Shown here: piece by piece, positions 1-6,582 of the stretch
Layout: each line of letters begins with the position of its first letter
How positions within the stretch are numbered: position 1 is the first letter of the stretch
Assembly: GCA_947496905.1 (NCBI GenBank)
Contig: CANMEW010000014.1
Location: forward strand, 1-18,885
Source: Rickettsiales bacterium
GTDB taxonomy: Bacteria > Pseudomonadota > Alphaproteobacteria > Rickettsiales > UBA1997
Reading direction: 5' to 3'
Length of the DNA stretch: 18,885 nucleotides
Translations under genes and position numbers: made by a program
The notes under the pieces: model-generated
Told to the model about the DNA's origin: nothing
Databases searched by the model: none
What the model saw: the letters and a program-made list of their open reading frames with translations, nothing else

Positions 1-115
1 CCCCACCTTGTGGGGAACAGTATTTTTTCTTACGCCGCACGGGCGGCGCCCCACCTTGTGGGGAACAGTATTTTTTCTTACGCCGCACGGGCGGCGCCCC
101 ACCTTGTGGGGAACC
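1..115 (+). repeat. 48-bp tandem double-hairpin repeat array (locus A)
   Basis: Two full 48-bp periods and a partial third are visible; the array may continue left of the window. Each unit holds two perfect hairpins back to back. The first is CGCCGC-ACGG-GCGGCG (33-48 and 81-96). The second is CCCCAC-CTT-GTGGGG (1-15, 49-63, 97-111). They are followed by the AT-rich linker AACAGTATTTTTTCTTA. The copies are identical within the array. Because 48 is divisible by 3, the array is open in several frames and could be mistaken for a gene encoding a 16-residue repeat. The same unit, with different loop bases, recurs near 2384 and 13273. Confidence 0.95.
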
Positions 116-189
116 CCGCATACCAGAGCTAAGTAAGTTCAGGTTTCAAGTAGCTCTGGTATAGTTCGGTATCCTCAATCAGATTCAGC
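116..189 (+). repeat. Palindromic segment following repeat array A
   Basis: Perfect 12-bp inverted arms ATACCAGAGCTA (120-131) and TAGCTCTGGTAT (151-162) enclose a 19-base loop. They are followed by AGTTCGGTATCCTCAATC, AGATTC and a diverged terminal arm. The right part closely matches the right half of the equivalent segments at 2422-2481 and, on the other strand, 13207-13266. Here the left arm has been replaced and now pairs with an inserted partner rather than with the far end. The start codon that follows at 192 opens only a 6-codon ORF ending at 212, so no intact gene follows this copy. Confidence 0.8.
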
Positions 190-351
190 ATATGATCAAA
201 AGGCATAATTAAAAAAATGGGATGCTAATTTTGTCTTTTTCTCCCCCAATTTTTCAGCAAAAATCTCACTGCTTTTTTCTTCCGATTTTTGTCTAAACCT
301 CGATGAATTTTTACTCTCTCTTTGATGTGTCCGAACATCCCTTCCAGATGA

Positions 352-635
352 TTAAGGAACCTCTGAAAAACCATCTTTTCCGGAAATTTTACTCGCGGGT
401 TTTTTATTTTTTAGTCGAGCGAGTTGCAAATTACTCAGCTGCTGCGCAGCCTCCTTCATTTGTAGCGCAAATTACTCAGGCCTTACGGCCTTGCGTCATT
501 TGTCAGTTAAAAATGCGATGCATTTTTTAAGGTGCAGCCGTCACTTCGAACTTCTCGACAAGAGCGAAGCGATTGCAACTCATTCGTTCAAAAAAATCTT
601 TGAGTAAAAATCCAAGTTTTTCAGAGGTTCCTTAA
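352..635. mobile_element. MITE-like non-autonomous element with TTAA target duplication (276 bp core)
   Basis: The core at 356-631 is bounded by inverted ends GGAACCTCTGAAAAA (356-370) and TTTTTCAGAGGTTCC (617-631). It is flanked on both sides by TTAA (352-355 and 632-635). Conceptually removing the core and one TTAA joins two halves of a transposase-like frame on the minus strand, which supports true insertion. The element has no transposase of its own. A 4-bp TTAA target with GGAACC-type ends is compatible with mobilisation by an IS5-group (YTAR target) enzyme, but that assignment is an inference. It contains internal hairpin repeats at 426-506. The open frame at 303-530 is an accident of this insertion and is not called as a gene. 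Confidence 0.8.
426..506. repeat. Two 41-bp tandem units with different stems inside the MITE-like element
   Basis: Both units start GCAAATTACTCAG (426 and 467) and end in TCATTTGT, so CAAAT/ATTTG closes each unit. The inner stems differ in sequence: GCTGC-TGC-GCAGC in unit 1 and AGGCC-TTAC-GGCCT in unit 2. Each is internally complementary. The outer sequence is conserved while the inner stem varies in a compensatory way. Confidence 0.75.
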
Positions 636-654
636 CAGTGGAGTAACAAAAAAC

Positions 655-717
655 AGCAAGGCGGCGCGTGATTGGCTTGTCGCCAACATCAATCATTTTG
701 AATTGGTTTAGTGTCAT
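655..717 (-). pseudogene. moaC: moaC-like 5' remnant (first about 21 codons)
   Basis: A minus-strand frame starts at ATG 717-715, nine bases after the znuC stop. It reads MTLNQFKMIDVGDKPITRRL and then AV. The block M-I-D-V-G-D-K-x-I-T-x-R-x-A-V matches the N-terminal part of MoaC, the cyclic pyranopterin monophosphate synthase of molybdenum cofactor synthesis. After this the frame runs without a stop into a transposase C terminus, so the rest of moaC is gone. The spacing suggests moaC was once co-transcribed with znuC, or that it was placed there by the rearrangement. The identification rests on one short motif and is moderate. Confidence 0.5.
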
Positions 718-726
718 TTGGTGATT

Positions 727-1434
727 TTAATGTTCGTGATTGTGGTGATGCTGGTAAACTGCGAGAGAGTCTTGGTTGCCAAAAAGTGAGAGATATTCTG
801 GATGTTGGTTTACTGACTCTGGTGAGCCATGGCAACAGACGTGATGATTAATACAAAATACCAGATCAGTTTTTTGCATCACCATTGTGAGGTCATGTGA
901 GATTAATAAAATTGCACAACGATTAACCAGCCTAACCTCGTCAATAATTCGGTAAAAATCCTGCACCGCCGAAATATCCATGTATTGCGTTGGCTCATCA
1001 AGAACGAGTAAATCTGGCCTATTCACGAGGGAGCGCAAAAATAAAATTTTTTGCAGCTGCCCGCCAGATAAATCATGGATCTGTTTTTCTAAAATTTTTT
1101 CAACATTCAGTCTTTTGATCAGCTTTCTGAAGGTCTCATCAAATTCGATTTTTTTAGTTGAGAGTTGAATGAAATCTTGAGCAGTAAGCGGAATCGTTTT
1201 GTCGACTTCAATTTTTTGCGGCATGTAGCCAATTTTAATTTTGGAATCCTTAATTACCTTCCCCACACTAGGCTTCGCGATGCCAAGCAACAGTCGAGCA
1301 ATCGAAGTTTTGCCGCCACCATTTGGACCAATCAAAGTTGTTATTTTTCCTCGCTTCAATTGCAGAGAAATTTTTTCGACAATTTTTTGACCATTAATTT
1401 TCAGCCCAACATTCTCCAATTCTGCGATGATCAT
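727..1434 (-). CDS. znuC: Zinc ABC transporter ATP-binding protein ZnuC
   Basis: This is the ATPase subunit of a high-affinity zinc importer, working on the cytoplasmic side with a ZnuB permease and the ZnuA binding protein. The 235-residue protein has Walker A GPNGGGKT at residues 36-43, a Q-loop in GYMPQK, signature LSGGQLQK near residue 122, Walker B LLVLDEP and the H-loop SHD. The C terminus is histidine-rich (HHHNHEH), as is common in ZnuC. The metal specificity is supported by znuA starting divergently only 19 bases away (ATG at 1454). No znuB permease lies in the window, so it must be encoded elsewhere or be missing. No clear ribosome binding site is seen before the ATG. The gene is followed after nine bases by a moaC-like remnant. 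Confidence 0.9.
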   Translation of the reverse strand: MIIAELENVGLKINGQKIVEKISLQLKRGKITTLIGPNGGGKTSIARLLLGIAKPSVGKVIKDSKIKIGYMPQKIEVDKTIPLTAQDFIQLSTKKIEFDETFRKLIKRLNVEKILEKQIHDLSGGQLQKILFLRSLVNRPDLLVLDEPTQYMDISAVQDFYRIIDEVRLVNRCAILLISHDLTMVMQKTDLVFCINHHVCCHGSPESVNQHPEYLSLFGNQDSLAVYQHHHNHEH

Positions 1435-1453
1435 TAATTAAAAATTTGGTTTG

Positions 1454-2434
1454 ATGAAAATTTTTTTAAATTTTTTTTTGTTATTTTTTCTTGTTAGCAA
1501 GAATTGTTTTTCACAACACGCAATCACTGAAAAGCCTGTCCTAGCTGCTTCTATCAACCCAGTTTATCAAATCATTCTGGCGATTACCAAGGATGAAAAT
1601 GACAGCATTTTAATCATCGATCCTAACTTTTCCGAACATGACTACCAGCTAAAAAAAAGCGATGTCGAATCTTTTTCTAAGGCTGATTTGGTTTTCTACA
1701 GCGATGACAATCTCGAGATTATTTTTCCCAAGATGATTAAAAAATTTTCTGCAGAAAAAAAATCTTACAGACTCTCGGAAGTGAGTGGTCTCAAGCTTTT
1801 ACAGAAAAGAGATGGTTCAAAAAAACTTGATCCACATATTTGGTTGAATCCAAAAAACGCGATTCAAATTGCTGAATTTATGACGCAAAAAATTTGCGAA
1901 ATTGATCACAAAAATTCTCAAAAATATCAGAAAAATTTAAGAGAATTTAGAAACGAAGTTGTGGAAACGGAGAAAATTATTCACTCCAAACTATTAGGCA
2001 TCCAAGGTTTGGACTATGTTATTTACCATGATGGCTACCAATATTTTGAAGATTATTTCGGTGTGACACCACTAAAAGTAATGTCTCGTGAGCATAGTAG
2101 AGACGTGAGCGTAAAAGATGTGAGAGAGCTCGACATGCTTACAAAATCACATCAAATAAAATGTATTTTCGGAGAGATTCTGGATGAAAAAAATTCAGCA
2201 AAAAAATTAGCAGAGAGTTACAAAATTAAATTTGCGACTTTGAGTTTGATTGGATCAAAAAAGAATTTTAGCGCCGAAAAAAATGGTTACTCATCTCTTC
2301 TAATCGGCATCGCCGACAACATGACGAATTGCCTAAATCCATTCAAGCTGAAGAAGCCGAATGGGTATATTTTAAATTCTTTACGCCGCACGAGCGGCGC
2401 CCCGCATTCGTGGGGAACCCCATACCAAATCTGA
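1454..2434 (+). CDS. znuA: Zinc ABC transporter substrate-binding protein ZnuA, C terminus extended by a repeat
   Basis: This is the periplasmic metal-binding protein of the zinc importer (cluster A-1/TroA fold). It has an N-terminal signal peptide with a hydrophobic stretch (FLNFFLLFFLV) and a likely cleavage site near CFS/QHA. Candidate ligand histidines lie in SEHDYQLKKSD, DPHIWLNP and YHDGYQYFEDYFG, the usual three positions. The long His/Asp-rich loop of many ZnuA proteins is absent. I prefer ATG 1454 to the upstream in-frame TTG at 1451. The domain should end near DNMTNCL. The last codons, LRRTSGAPHSWGTPYQI, and the TGA stop (2432-2434) are encoded by the composite palindromic repeat at 2384-2481. 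The original stop was therefore probably lost, with about 16 repeat-encoded residues added. Confidence 0.88.
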   Translation: MKIFLNFFLLFFLVSKNCFSQHAITEKPVLAASINPVYQIILAITKDENDSILIIDPNFSEHDYQLKKSDVESFSKADLVFYSDDNLEIIFPKMIKKFSAEKKSYRLSEVSGLKLLQKRDGSKKLDPHIWLNPKNAIQIAEFMTQKICEIDHKNSQKYQKNLREFRNEVVETEKIIHSKLLGIQGLDYVIYHDGYQYFEDYFGVTPLKVMSREHSRDVSVKDVRELDMLTKSHQIKCIFGEILDEKNSAKKLAESYKIKFATLSLIGSKKNFSAEKNGYSSLLIGIADNMTNCLNPFKLKKPNGYILNSLRRTSGAPHSWGTPYQI

Positions 2435-2481
2435 TTTGGTTCGGATGAAAATAGTTCGATGTCTTCAATCAGATTCGGTAT
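2384..2481 (+). repeat. Composite palindromic repeat, single-copy form (locus B)
   Basis: One double-hairpin unit is CGCCGC-ACGA-GCGGCG (2384-2399) and CCCCGC-ATTC-GTGGGG (2400-2415, with a G-U pair). It is followed by GGGGAACCCC (2412-2421) and a segment bounded by ATACCAAATCTGATT (2422-2436) and AATCAGATTCGGTAT (2467-2481). The arms match at 14 of 15 positions. The left part overlaps the 3' end of znuA. The right arm ends two bases before the ATG of the murU-like gene at 2484. It is in the same orientation as locus A and inverted relative to locus C. Confidence 0.9.
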
Positions 2482-2483
2482 AA

Positions 2484-3212
2484 ATGACAGAAATCACTCA
2501 AGCTTTTATTTTTGCAGCTGGCCGCGGGGAGCGCATGCGTCCGCTCACAGACTCGACTCCAAAGCCTCTCGTCAAAATCAAAGGCAAGGCAATTCTCGAT
2601 TACGCAATCGAGAAACTGGGTCGCATCTCCTCGATTAAAAAAATCATCATTAATGGATTTTATTTGGCCGATCAAATTGAGGAGCATCTTAAGAAATTAA
2701 AGAATCCAAAAATTATTTTTTCTCGTGAAGTTGAAAAAGTTGAAACGGGCGGAGGGTTAGTTTTTGCAAAGGATCAGATTGATTTCAGCAAGCCACTTTT
2801 GGCAATTAATGGCGATGTTTTATGGCAAGAAAAAAGTGGATTTTCCGACGTAAAATTTTTGTGCGAAAATTTTGATGAAAAATCTTGCAACATCCTTCTC
2901 GGCTTAAAAAGAAAGGAAGATTATTTCGGCTATGATGGCAATGAATTCGGTGGCGGGGACTTTAATTTAAGTGCAAAAGGTGAGTTAGAAGAACTTTCTG
3001 AAAAAGCGATGAGTCATGTTTTTGTTGGGCTGCAAATCATCAATCCAAAAATTCTAAAAAACGCACCAGAAAAATGTTTTTCGATGTCGTATTTTTACAA
3101 AAAAGCCATTGATGAAAGCGGCGCGTTACACCGCATTAAGGGCGTGGAACTGAGGGGGGAATATTTCCACATTGGGACTGTTGATGCGGTGCAAATGATG
3201 AATGATTGGTAG
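2484..3212 (+). CDS. murU: NTP-transferase family protein, MurU-like (MurNAc-1-P uridylyltransferase)
   Basis: This is a 242-residue sugar-nucleotide transferase fold. It has the nucleotide-binding loop AAGRGERMRPLT (residues 11-22), PKPLVKI (26-32) with the conserved lysine, GGGLV, a metal-binding aspartate in AINGDVLW and a late IGT motif (YFHIGTVDAV). Short single-domain proteins of this type include MurU, which makes UDP-MurNAc during peptidoglycan recycling. The anmK gene at 5404 in the same window fits a recycling role, but the usual partner kinase amgK is not here. Related GDP-mannose or glucose-1-phosphate transferases cannot be excluded. The ATG lies two bases after a palindromic repeat arm, and no Shine-Dalgarno site is visible. 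The last 77 bases overlap the 3' end of convergent pgk. Confidence 0.7.
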   Translation: MTEITQAFIFAAGRGERMRPLTDSTPKPLVKIKGKAILDYAIEKLGRISSIKKIIINGFYLADQIEEHLKKLKNPKIIFSREVEKVETGGGLVFAKDQIDFSKPLLAINGDVLWQEKSGFSDVKFLCENFDEKSCNILLGLKRKEDYFGYDGNEFGGGDFNLSAKGELEELSEKAMSHVFVGLQIINPKILKNAPEKCFSMSYFYKKAIDESGALHRIKGVELRGEYFHIGTVDAVQMMNDW

Positions 3213-4410
3213 CATCAGATTTTAACGCCGCAACACCGGGCAAATCCTTGCCTTCCAGCCATTCCAGAAATGCTCCTCCCGCTGTGGAGATGTAAGTAAA
3301 TTCATCAATTAAGCCTGCAGAGTTAATCGCTGAAACGGAATCTCCGCCACCAGAAATTGAAATTAATTTTTTAGCATGAGTCAGCGCCGCAGCAATTCTG
3401 GCAAACCTTTCGGTTCCAATGTTGAATGGCTTAAATTCGAAAGCACCGAGTGGGCCGTTCCACAGCAAAGTTTTGTGGCTTTGTAATTCAGAAGTTAGTT
3501 TGGCGATGCTTAATGGGCCAATGTCGACGATGACATCATCATCCAAAACTTCGTCGGTGGAAACAATTTTACAGCTCGCATTTTGTTCGAGCTTTTTAGT
3601 CACCACCACATCTTCGGGCAGAAGAATTTTGCAGCCATTTTGCTTGGCGGTTTCAATGATTTCCAAAGCCAAATCTTTGAGATTTTTTTCACATAAAGAT
3701 TTTCCAACATTCTTTCCAAGCGCGTAGAGAAAGGTATTAGCCATACCACCGCCAACCACAATGGTCTGAGCTTTTATTGTTAGAGAATTAAGGAGATCGA
3801 TTTTGGTAGAAACTTTAGAGCCGCCAACAACAGCCATTAGCGGCTTGCTGGCATTTTCTAACAGACTAGAAAGATTGCTCAGCTCCGCCTCCATTAAAAA
3901 CCCAGCACAAGATTTTAAAATTTTTGGAATACCGGTGATTGAAGCGTGAGCTCTGTGCGAACAAGAGAAGGCATCATTGACGTAGAGATTAGCGAGAGAG
4001 GAAAGTTCTCGTGAAAATTCTGGATCGTTTTTGGTTTCCTGTTTGTAGAAGCGCAGGTTCTCGAGCATGATTACCTCCCCGTAATTAGTATGCTCAACGG
4101 CTTTTTTTACTTTCTCACCAAGACAATCATCAATAAAACTAACCTTGATTGAGCCAAGCAATTCCTGAACTCTTGGCAATAATTGCCTAATCGACATCGA
4201 CGACTCAACATTACCTTCCGGCCTTCCGAAATGTGAGATCACGATCACTTTCGCCTTTTGTTCAGCGAGATATTTTAGAGTTGGGATGACTGCTTTGATG
4301 CGGGAGTCATCTTCAATTTCTCCATTCACAATCGGCACATTGATGTCGACACGCACAATCACATTTTTGTTAGTTACAACACAGTCTTGCAGGCAATTAA
4401 ACTTTAGCAT
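3136..4410 (-). CDS. pgk: Phosphoglycerate kinase
   Basis: This cytosolic enzyme interconverts 1,3-bisphosphoglycerate plus ADP with 3-phosphoglycerate plus ATP in glycolysis/gluconeogenesis. The N-terminal signature VIVRVDINVPIVNG, the SHFGRPEG substrate loop, MLENLRFYK, VVGGSKVSTK, WNGPLGAFE and SGGGDSVSAI are all present, so both domains look intact. The family normally ends soon after the motif seen here as GGAFLEWLEGKDLPGVAAL. This protein continues about 28 residues further (KSDATNHSS... to PSVPRP), antisense to the last codons of the murU-like gene. The extra tail makes it 424 residues instead of about 395 and is probably unselected read-through. No ribosome binding site is evident before the ATG. 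Confidence 0.95.
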   Translation of the reverse strand: MLKFNCLQDCVVTNKNVIVRVDINVPIVNGEIEDDSRIKAVIPTLKYLAEQKAKVIVISHFGRPEGNVESSMSIRQLLPRVQELLGSIKVSFIDDCLGEKVKKAVEHTNYGEVIMLENLRFYKQETKNDPEFSRELSSLANLYVNDAFSCSHRAHASITGIPKILKSCAGFLMEAELSNLSSLLENASKPLMAVVGGSKVSTKIDLLNSLTIKAQTIVVGGGMANTFLYALGKNVGKSLCEKNLKDLALEIIETAKQNGCKILLPEDVVVTKKLEQNASCKIVSTDEVLDDDVIVDIGPLSIAKLTSELQSHKTLLWNGPLGAFEFKPFNIGTERFARIAAALTHAKKLISISGGGDSVSAINSAGLIDEFTYISTAGGAFLEWLEGKDLPGVAALKSDATNHSSFAPHQQSQCGNIPPSVPRP

Positions 4411-4480
4411 TTTTGGGAGAATTTGTTAAGGGTTAAGTAGCGCGGAATTGCCTAGCGCCTAATTTAAAAACTTGATTCTG

Positions 4481-4520
4481 TGGAGGTGATTTTTACTTTG
4501 CACGCCCCTCCATTTTTTTT
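4481..4520 (+). terminator. Terminator-like hairpin upstream of the small ORF
   Basis: TGGAGG (4481-4486) and CCTCCA (4507-4512) form a 6-bp stem with a 20-base loop. Eight T residues (4513-4520) follow directly on the plus strand. It sits 25 bases before the ATG at 4545, in the pgk/small-ORF divergent region. It could end a short transcript or act as an attenuator for the downstream pair. The loop is long and the stem short, so support is weak. Confidence 0.35.
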
Positions 4521-4544
4521 CCAACGACATTTTAAAATCACACC

Positions 4545-4742
4545 ATGGGCACCAAAAATAACCCGAAAAACCGGGTAAAAAATCTTGATAAAAGGAAATT
4601 TAACGACAGAGAAATTGAGCCTGCTTACTACTACGGCGTGCATGCCGGCCATGGTAAATACATGGCTGCAAAATATGTCGGAACTACAGAGCTTGTTGTA
4701 AACGCAGAGCAAAAACCGCTGCAATGGAACGAAACTAAATAA
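4545..4742 (+). CDS. Small basic protein of unknown function, coupled to the hydrolase
   Basis: This 65-residue protein has a lysine/arginine/asparagine-rich N-terminal third (MGTKNNPKNRVKNLDKRKF) followed by a tyrosine-, histidine- and glycine-containing core (EPAYYYGVHAGHGKYMAAKY). I do not recognise the family. There is no signal peptide, membrane segment or cysteine. The TAA stop is immediately followed by the ATG of the alpha/beta hydrolase (TAAATG), so the two are probably co-translated and functionally related. The uninterrupted frame, the non-repetitive composition and this tight coupling argue that it is a real gene. Confidence 0.7.
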   Translation: MGTKNNPKNRVKNLDKRKFNDREIEPAYYYGVHAGHGKYMAAKYVGTTELVVNAEQKPLQWNETK

Positions 4743-5507
4743 ATGCCAGAAGTAATCATCAACGGTCCCGCAGGTAGAATCGAAGGCAGATATCACCAAA
4801 ATCCTAATCCAAAAGCACCAGTCGCTTTAGTTTTGCACCCTCATCCACTTCATGGCGGAACCATGAATAACAAGGTCACCTACAATCTTTACAAAGCCTT
4901 CGTCAATAATGGCTTTTCTGTTCTGCGAATAAATTTTCGTGGCGTTGGAAAGTCGCAAGGCAAGTTTGATAATGGCGCTGGAGAGCTTCTCGACACCACA
5001 GCAGTAATGAACTGGCTGCATGATCAAAACATGGAAGCATCAGAATATTGGATCGCAGGATTTTCTTTTGGGTCATGGATTGCCCTGCAAACCGTAATGA
5101 GAAGACCGGAGCTTGAAAATTACATCTTAGTTGCCCCGCCAGCCACCAAATATGACTTTAATTTTATCGTACCATGCACTTCAGCTGGTCTAGTGGTGCA
5201 AGGTGGGAAGGATGACGTCACCAAAGAATCAGACTCCGCAAAATTAGTAGAAAAATTGTCAGCAAGAGATGGTGCCGAAGTCACTTACCAAGTGATTAAC
5301 TCTGCAGACCATTTTTTTAAAAATCACATGGAGGAATTTGAGTCAATCCTCGACAAGCACATCAAGCATCGCTTAGTTGCCGACTCAACTAAAGTGCGCA
5401 AAGTTAAGAGGGATAGAAGACGCCGCCGCAAGAAGAAGAATGTTGCCGAGGCAAAGCCGGAGCGCAATTATTTCCCAGTGAAGTCTTTGGCATCTTTTGA
5501 CAATTAA
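4743..5507 (+). CDS. Alpha/beta hydrolase with basic C-terminal tail
   Basis: This is a 254-residue serine hydrolase fold of the small COG2945-like type, probably cytosolic; its substrate is unknown. The nucleophile elbow is GFSFGSW. An acid residue is in QGGKDDVT and the catalytic histidine in SADHFFK. LHPHPLHGGTMNNK precedes the oxyanion region, as is typical for this subgroup. After the fold, a tail of about 40 residues is highly basic (VRKVKRDRRRRRKKK), suggesting binding to nucleic acid or another polyanion, or a disordered extension. The last 104 bases overlap the 3' end of convergent anmK. The gene follows the small ORF without a gap. Confidence 0.85.
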   Translation: MPEVIINGPAGRIEGRYHQNPNPKAPVALVLHPHPLHGGTMNNKVTYNLYKAFVNNGFSVLRINFRGVGKSQGKFDNGAGELLDTTAVMNWLHDQNMEASEYWIAGFSFGSWIALQTVMRRPELENYILVAPPATKYDFNFIVPCTSAGLVVQGGKDDVTKESDSAKLVEKLSARDGAEVTYQVINSADHFFKNHMEEFESILDKHIKHRLVADSTKVRKVKRDRRRRRKKKNVAEAKPERNYFPVKSLASFDN

Positions 5508-6582
5508 TTGAGAATTTTGCGCCACGCACTCCGGTAGTTTTCCCAAAACTTATTGGCAGATGCGCTATATTCCTGATCCCCAGAAAAGCAAAAGCTTCCG
5601 CCTCAATCGTATCCCCATTCAAACCAACCTCCTCCACCGTTTTTATTTCAATTTGCGAAAGCCATTTTCGCATCTCATCCATCATCGCAATATTCTTCCT
5701 CCCCCCACCACAGACAAAAATTTCCTTCGGTCTCTGACTCAAAAATTCCAAATTAATCTGCGTTGCCTTCGCATGCATGTAGGCAAATGTTGCTAGCGCA
5801 TCCTCAATTTTTAAATTATTAATCGGCGAAAGCATGTCGGAGAAATCGTCACGATCAAAAGATTTCGGCGGCTTTTTGTGAAAAATTTCATTCTGCAAAA
5901 TACGCTCAGCGAGAAGAAAATCTACCTCCCCTCTCTTTGCCAATTCGCCATTTTCATCAAAATCACGACCTAGTTTTTTCTTCATCAGGTCATCTAGTGG
6001 AGCGTTGCCGAAGCAGGTGTCGAAGGCCTCAATGTCGCATTCATCGTCACTGTGAAAATAGGTAATATTGGAAATGCCGCCAATATTTAAAATTACGGCC
6101 GGTCGTGGTCGTTTATGAAAAAGATGGAAATGATAGATTGGCACCAATGGCGCGCCTTGCCCACCAAGAACAACGTCACGAGTTCTAAAATCTGCTACAA
6201 CATTAATTCCGGTTTCATTGGCAAGGAGGTGCGAATTGCCAAGCTGCCAAGTAATCTGATGTTGTGGAGAGTGCAAAATTGTGTGTCCGTGAAATGCGAT
6301 TAAATCGATTTCATTACGATTAATTTTATTTTCGGCGAGAAATTCATTGACCAATTTTGCATGCAGCAAGGTTAGTTCGTTTTCTGTCGATTTAATTTCA
6401 TGAAGCTTCGGAGCGCTGTAAATCAAGGCTCTAAGACTAGTCTTAAAATTTTCATCGTAAGCTATGTAGGCCGAACCAACTCTGTTAATAATTTTCTTAC
6501 CATCACTTTCAATCAAGGCTAAGTCGATTCCATCCATCGATGTCCCACTCATGAGACCGATGCTTTTGTAAATTTTAGTCAT
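5404..6582 (-). CDS. anmK: Anhydro-N-acetylmuramic acid kinase
   Basis: AnmK phosphorylates and opens 1,6-anhydro-MurNAc to MurNAc-6-phosphate during cell-wall recycling. Characteristic blocks are GLMSGTSMDGIDLALIE (9-25), AFHGHTILH, GQGAPLVPIYH, NIGGISNITYF, FDTCFGNAPLDDLM, VCGGGRKN and GDTIEAEAFAFLG. The family usually ends shortly after the segment seen here as FGKTTGVRGAK. This protein runs about 35 residues further to GGVFYPS, antisense to the basic tail of the hydrolase, giving 392 residues. The ATG overlaps the holB stop (ATGACTAA, 6575-6582), so holB and anmK form an operon with translational coupling. Confidence 0.93.
   Translation of the reverse strand: MTKIYKSIGLMSGTSMDGIDLALIESDGKKIINRVGSAYIAYDENFKTSLRALIYSAPKLHEIKSTENELTLLHAKLVNEFLAENKINRNEIDLIAFHGHTILHSPQHQITWQLGNSHLLANETGINVVADFRTRDVVLGGQGAPLVPIYHFHLFHKRPRPAVILNIGGISNITYFHSDDECDIEAFDTCFGNAPLDDLMKKKLGRDFDENGELAKRGEVDFLLAERILQNEIFHKKPPKSFDRDDFSDMLSPINNLKIEDALATFAYMHAKATQINLEFLSQRPKEIFVCGGGRKNIAMMDEMRKWLSQIEIKTVEEVGLNGDTIEAEAFAFLGIRNIAHLPISFGKTTGVRGAKFSINCQKMPKTSLGNNCAPALPRQHSSSCGGVFYPS

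Larger units (their letters stand above)
225..654 (-). pseudogene. C-terminal remnant of a transposase gene, split by a MITE-like insertion
   Basis: On the minus strand, if 352-631 (the inserted element plus one TTAA copy) is removed, a continuous frame runs from about 654 to the TAG at 225-227. It encodes NHLEGMFGHIKERVKIHRGL followed by a basic tail. The N-x-x-E-G block, an I/L-K pair and H-R-G-L resemble the C-terminal catalytic block of DDE transposases, in which the glutamate is catalytic. That is family knowledge; the exact IS family is not resolved. Everything upstream of this block (the DD part and N terminus) is missing, so the gene is dead. The upstream frame joins directly to a moaC-like start. 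Confidence 0.55.

Noticed and set aside
1..115. CRISPR array from regularly spaced repeats
   Set aside because: The 48-bp units are contiguous and identical, without unique spacers, and no cas gene is present. The same holds for 13273-13413.
303..530. 75-residue plus-strand ORF
   Set aside because: It crosses the boundary of the MITE-like element, is antisense to the transposase remnant and has no family resemblance.
4464..4799. 111-residue minus-strand ORF between pgk and the hydrolase
   Set aside because: It is antisense to the small gene and the hydrolase start, and has no signal or recognisable motif. The plus-strand frames are better supported by stop-start coupling.
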